From Amaurobius ferox (taxonomy: Eukaryota; Arthropoda; Arachnida; Araneae; Amaurobiidae): a stretch of 64,000 nt of DNA. The position numbers were made by a program, and so were the translations under genes. The notes below the pieces were generated by a model. That model was given only the letters and a program-made list of their open reading frames with translations. It did no database searches and had not been told where the DNA came from. Of the stretch, positions 59,901 to 64,000 are shown one piece after another (position 1 is the first letter of the stretch; each line of letters starts with the position of its first letter). The stretch spans positions 64,765,040 through 64,829,039 of the forward strand of contig OX578138.1 in the NCBI GenBank assembly GCA_951213105.1. The letters are read 5' to 3'.

Positions 59901-60805
59901 ACCAAGGTGTGTTGTGCATTTATAAAATTTTGACTTTAATGTTTATGATAACAATTGAGTTTGTAATTGAAAAAATTCATTGCTCAGAGAGGATGTAGCA
60001 TTATGCATACTGCTTGGTCAAAGTGATAAATTAACAAATATTTATCCAGTATTTATTTATTTAGTATTAATTAGCACATAATATACAACATTCAAAAATA
60101 TTATTTTGAACATTTTTCTAATTTTCATAAAATGACAAATCTTTGAAAATTTGAAAGCCTTTTTCTGATTTGTTCACCTTGAAGATCAATAGTCCTCTGA
60201 CATTCATCAATTAAAATAACCATACAAAATTTCAGACTTGTTCACTTTATTCAAGAGATATGGCCACAGACTTACAAACATCATTGAAAAAAACAGTTAA
60301 TTCATATTGAAGGATGCTTTAAACAGATAAATACATCAAAATTAGAGTCTAATTTTTGATCTACGCACTATGTATTCTAATGAATGTAATAGTCACAAAA
60401 TGTTGCATTTTCAATATCGAGCAGTGTATAATGCATTAGATACTTACTAATATAGACGAATCAACTTGAGACAATATTTTCTTATCTAGATGACAAAATA
60501 GACAAATTTCACTTTTTTTTATTACAAGTATTATAATTACAGTGTATGATAAAATATTATAATCCATGGTAATACATGATAAAAATCAGAAATTCAATTC
60601 TATATTTCTGTGATTAGAATAATAATGACCCTCAATAACACACCATTACTTAATACCAAAAGAAACGGTGGGTGGTGGCTTAACAAAGGAAGTTGAACTA
60701 TATTTATTACTTTCAAGACATCATAACATATATCAGAAGTTATGCTGATTCAATTTTTTTGTTATCTCAGTATCAATTATGCATCCTGAATCTAGGATCA
60801 GCCCT

Positions 60806-60833
60806 CCCCCCCCCCCCCCCCACACACACACAC
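60806..60833. repeat. compound (C)n(AC)n microsatellite, second locus
   Basis: A run of about 16 C followed by six AC. Same form as 3988-4018. Confidence 0.85.
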
Positions 60834-61308
60834 TTCAAAAAAAGTGCTGATTTAAAAACAGTTGCAATAACAAAATTTTGAAGTTGTTAAGTAATTGCTA
60901 AAGAGTTGTGTGAGATAACATAGGTTTTTGATCCATAATGCATTGCTGCTTGGTATACAAAGTTACTTTTATCAACTAACGAATAATTGCTTCTAAATGA
61001 AACAAGTTTTAGGTCTCACAACTTCAAATTATTATAAAAATTCTGCAATTCAATACAATCTAATGAGTACTTTTCACCTGAGTTATAGGACAGTCAACTA
61101 TACTTTTAAATCTATTTCCAGAAAGTTTAGATTTTAAGTTGCACTAGAAAGAATATGCTTAAAGTAACATATAAGCATATAAAATATAATATCATATTTC
61201 AATCACTATGTTTGGTTGTATTTTCTTTTTCAAGCCTGATTTTCTAATTACTACTATTTCAATAAATACAACTGATAAACTTGATAAAGAAAAATCAAGA
61301 AAACATAC

Positions 61309-61378
61309 CACTTAGTAAGGCTTCTAGAAATTCTTTCAAAAGAGGCACACAGTGTGTATCAAAAGTTGGAGCTTCACT
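61309..61378 (-). CDS. HPS3: HPS3 internal exon, 23 codons
   Basis: 70 bases, phase 0 in and phase 1 out. Acceptor TTTAACAG, donor AGTG/GTATGT. Peptide SEAPTFDTHCVPLLKEFLEA followed by LLS. The pattern P-x-LL-x-(D/E)-F-x-EA matches the vertebrate HPS3 stretch following the KET-P segment encoded by the next exon upstream. Confidence 0.8.
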
Positions 61379-62890
61379 CTGTTAAAGAAAATTTAATGTG
61401 TTAAATAGTTTAAGTGTGTTCAGTCTTTTTTTTTTTTTTTTTAAATACTAACTACACTTCCTCTTATCTAGTCTTTTTGGGAACAGATCCCAAACTAGAT
61501 AAATGAGCAGTTAAAGCAAAAATTTTTACAGAATCAGGTTAAAATTTATTGAAAAAGTTTGAATAGCAGTTTTTTTAAACTACTATGCAAATTTTATAAT
61601 AATTACTTGTTTTTGCATAGCATTTTACAAATTTCATTCTCTATATAATATTCAATATTATATTGATCATAATAAAATATAAGACACAAAATTAATATCC
61701 CTTCATTATAGCCTCTCTTTATATGTCTCTACGTACTTTTTATATGTATATACTAGTATTTGAAAAAGTCTGTCTTATACTGTGTTTTATACCTACCATT
61801 TCTTTTCTTGACATTTTGCCATCCTATGAATGAGGGATTATTATTTGAAATCAATCACAAGAATGAGGAGATAGATTATACAAGCAATTTGAAAAATAAA
61901 ACTTAAACTCATTCTGGATCAAATAAATATTGAATTTAAAAATTGCTATTTTTGATGTTTGGTAACAAAATTTAAGAGACATATTTGTGTCCTATGATAG
62001 TGTGGATGATGCTTTCTTGTGTAATCTCGTGAGATATCCATGCAAGCTAGGGACTACAGTGTGTAAATATGAACCTTGCCTAGACCCTCTATAAAAATTC
62101 CCTTAACCTGAATGTGAGATGATAAGTATGATAGCTTATTGACATGTTGCTCATTGCGCTACTGAATATGGCTGACAGAATGATGACTGAAAGAGCATTT
62201 TCAATCACTAATTTAATTTATTTAATCACTTTATGGTTGTTGGCAATCATGAATTTGTTACTATATATGAATAGTTTGTTACTATATATGCTTTAATTAC
62301 TATATATGCATAGCTTTAAAAATCATGTGATACAAATTTCTAAATTTATTGTAAATAATGTAAAAATCTTAGCTATGAAATAGCTGGATTCAATTCTTTG
62401 AAATTTGAGGATTTTTTCAGAGAAAAACTTCAATTTGAGATTGAAATTAAAATTTAGTGATTGAAACAAATTGTAATTGCATTTAACAAATAAGAATTGC
62501 AATTAGCAAGTAAGTTGAAGGGAAGAAAATGAAAATTGAGAGGACTCCTGTACATGTGCTTTACAAGTTCCCCTATCACTCTAAAAACGCTAATTTCTTT
62601 TTTTAGTTATCCCCATAATGTTCTTTCTTATATTCACTCATTTTAAAATGCACAATAATTTTATAAAACTTTATTTTTGTTAATTTTAACATTCAAAACA
62701 CAAAAGTGAACAAGAAACAACAAAAAAGATTAATGGAAGTGAAAAAAAATAGTTCTTTTATAAGCAGTGATATACATGATTTTTTTGGCATACCTTTTAA
62801 ATCTTACATTACAAGGACTCAAACAGAAGCAATGATGGATTAAACAGAGAGAGAGTCTAAAGTATTTTTTATAAATAAATAATTTCTTAC
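61379..62890 (-). other. HPS3 intron, nothing recognised
   Basis: 1.5 kb of AT-rich sequence with a poly-T tract near 61426-61442; no transposon ends or coding sequence seen. Confidence 0.6.
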
Positions 62891-62989
62891 CTGGAGTAGT
62901 TGAATTATTTCAGACACATTTGTCTTCTTATTTTCGATATCACTCAACAGCAATTCAATAAAAGCATCTGGCCTAGTTTCTTTAATAAA
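62891..62989 (-). CDS. HPS3: HPS3 internal exon, 33 codons (most upstream in the window)
   Basis: 99 bases, phase 0 at both ends. Acceptor TTTTCTTTTAAG, donor CTCCAG/GTAAGA, a near-consensus site. Peptide FIKETRPDAFIELLLSDIEN, then KKTNVSEIIQLLQ. The KET-(R/Q)-P start and an N-K repeat 12-15 residues later match vertebrate HPS3 well. Confidence 0.82.
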
Positions 62990-64000
62990 CTTAAAAGAAA
63001 AAAAAATTAAAATACAGTATTAGCAAAGAAATGTCAAAAATTTAAATCTTAATTATATACACTTTACAAAAACATCATTTCATTAAAATAGTCTTTTAAA
63101 CAAGTGGTTTCCAAAGTGTGGTACATATATCCTAAGAGGTACACAAGTCAATACATGGGGATATGCCAGGAAGATTTAATATTTTCTTTTGTATTTTTTC
63201 CCTTAAGACATGTTTTATATTGACAGAAAAAGATAAATCAATTAAAGATTAACAATATACGATCATGAACACAATAATATTATGATTATATGAATGTTAC
63301 TTCACTAGAACACCTCTTTAAAACAAAAAATATCCTTGTACCACTTTAATACAGAGCCTCCATATTACAACCAATGCCCATGCAGGACAAAAAATAAAAA
63401 ATTCCGAATCTGTATTTACCATGAGTAGGTTTTCAGGGTACATGATCAATAAAGTTTGGAGACCATTGCTTTAAATAAAAGTTTAAAGTATTTGCTTCCT
63501 TAGGGCCAGAATTAATTTTAACAGTTCAGATCTTACACAAAAGTGCATATTTTTTGCTTTTTTAGATGTTTCTTAATTTAAAATGATTCAATTAAAATGA
63601 AATCTACTATAAGAAACATCAAATTCAATGGTTTGCTTTTATCAGGATCTTCAAACATGCATCACATTATAAAGAGACCTAACAGAATTCACTAATTTTG
63701 GGCTTCTTACATTTAACATTATTTTGTATGCGAGGTTCCCTACTGAACACACCTGTCTTCATTCCCTCCCTGGGTATGACTTTTGATGCCCGTAAAATTT
63801 TATTCATATAAAATAAAAATTGTGATTAAAAACAGTAACAAAGAAGCCAAGTTTTCATTTTCACCCCGAGTAGGATTTCATACTGATGCACAAGCAATGT
63901 TAATACAAAATAAAAATTTTGTGTTTAAAAGAAGAAATTAAGAGAAACCCATAAAAAGCTTCAACAATCAGTACAATCAATATCCTCAATATTGAAGAAT
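62990..64000 (-). other. start of a further HPS3 intron
   Basis: No further HPS3 exon was found up to the window edge. Contains a hAT-type MITE (63101-63468). Confidence 0.55.
63101..63468. mobile_element. hAT-type MITE, 368 bp
   Basis: Left end CAAGTGGTTTCCAAAGTGTG; right end, reverse-complemented, CAATGGTCTCCAAACTTTAT. The CA-(A/G)-TGG-T-TCCAAA pattern is typical of hAT terminal repeats. The flanking octamers CTTTTAAA and CTTTAAAT are similar but not identical, so the 8-bp target duplication is only suggestive. No coding content. Confidence 0.5.

Larger units (their letters stand above)
50257..61308 (-). other. HPS3 intron(s) with LINE, minisatellites and integrase fragment
   Basis: An 11-kb stretch that probably hides a micro-exon. 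It contains the Jockey-type LINE (50448-53435), a 33-bp and a 36-bp minisatellite, a KRBA2-like integrase fragment (56667-56935), a GC-richer block at about 57180-57370, a near-duplicate of AAAACACTCAGTCGC at 59590-59630, and a (C)n(AC)n tract at 60806. A 17-base segment at 60178-60194 has flanking AG and GT and the right length class for the missing exon, but it is too short to trust. Confidence 0.5.
19196..62989 (-). other. HPS3: HPS3 gene, 3' half (seven exons and six introns)
   Basis: Seven minus-strand exons joined by GT-AG introns give about 275 residues. In order they follow the C-terminal third of animal HPS3, a subunit of BLOC-2 that acts with HPS5 and HPS6 in transport to lysosome-related organelles. 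Introns are about 1.5, 11.1, 8.3, 5.5, 13.5 and 3.1 kb and are loaded with transposons. Phases match at every junction except that between the 61.3-kb exon (ends phase 1) and the 50.2-kb exon (starts phase 0), which implies an unplaced small exon whose length leaves remainder 2 on division by 3. The N-terminal beta-propeller exons lie beyond 64000. The assignment comes from recalled family similarity, not a search. Confidence 0.8.

Noticed and set aside
60178..60194. A 17-base segment with AG before and GT after that would restore HPS3 frame.
   Set aside because: Too short and too easily found by chance; not annotated as an exon.
1..64000. tRNA, rRNA and CRISPR features.
   Set aside because: No convincing cloverleaf with both promoter boxes, no rRNA-like stretch and no regularly spaced repeat array was seen by eye.

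Overview
This is an AT-rich animal nuclear window with spliced genes, very large introns, microsatellites and many decayed transposons. The mix suggests an arthropod, probably a chelicerate such as a spider. The genus cannot be read from the sequence, and the spider placement is inference.

Two host genes can be supported, both on the minus strand. The first is an intact, uninterrupted 656-codon alpha-L-iduronidase gene (IDUA, lysosomal glycosidase) at 6172-8142. The second is the last seven recognisable coding exons of an HPS3 orthologue (subunit of BLOC-2, which traffics cargo to lysosome-related organelles). These lie between 62989 and 19196, and the protein's N-terminal part is beyond the right edge. 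Exon phases agree everywhere except between the 61.3 kb and 50.2 kb exons, where a micro-exon is probably unplaced.

Layout: 1-6.05 kb, intergenic with repeats; 6.05-8.14 kb, IDUA; 8.1-19.1 kb, intergenic with a dead mariner fragment, a perfect 35-bp x4 minisatellite, an old 0.85-kb tandem duplication, and two inverted pairs of hammerhead-ribozyme-like motifs near 18.4 and 18.85 kb; 19.1-63 kb, the HPS3 3' half. Its introns carry most of the interest. At 23.4-29.4 kb, two Penelope-like reverse-transcriptase elements are nested one inside the other. Each has long terminal inverted repeats (about 655 and 385 bp) and abuts (AT)n tracts. Other intronic insertions are a 71-bp piggyBac-type MITE at 34.7 kb, a 1.3-kb mariner with inactivated transposase at 36.3 kb, a candidate solo LTR at 38.5 kb, a 2.6-kb foldback element at 41.9 kb, a seven-unit degenerate satellite at 46.9 kb, a 5'-truncated Jockey-type LINE at 50.4 kb, an integrase fragment at 56.7 kb and a hAT-type MITE at 63.1 kb.

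The best candidate for something under-described is the nested Penelope-like pair. It combines a long open reverse-transcriptase frame, inverted rather than direct terminal repeats, hammerhead-like motifs inside those repeats, and (AT)n flanks. IDUA and HPS3 both relate to lysosomes or lysosome-related organelles, but nothing in the sequence shows that they are co-regulated.
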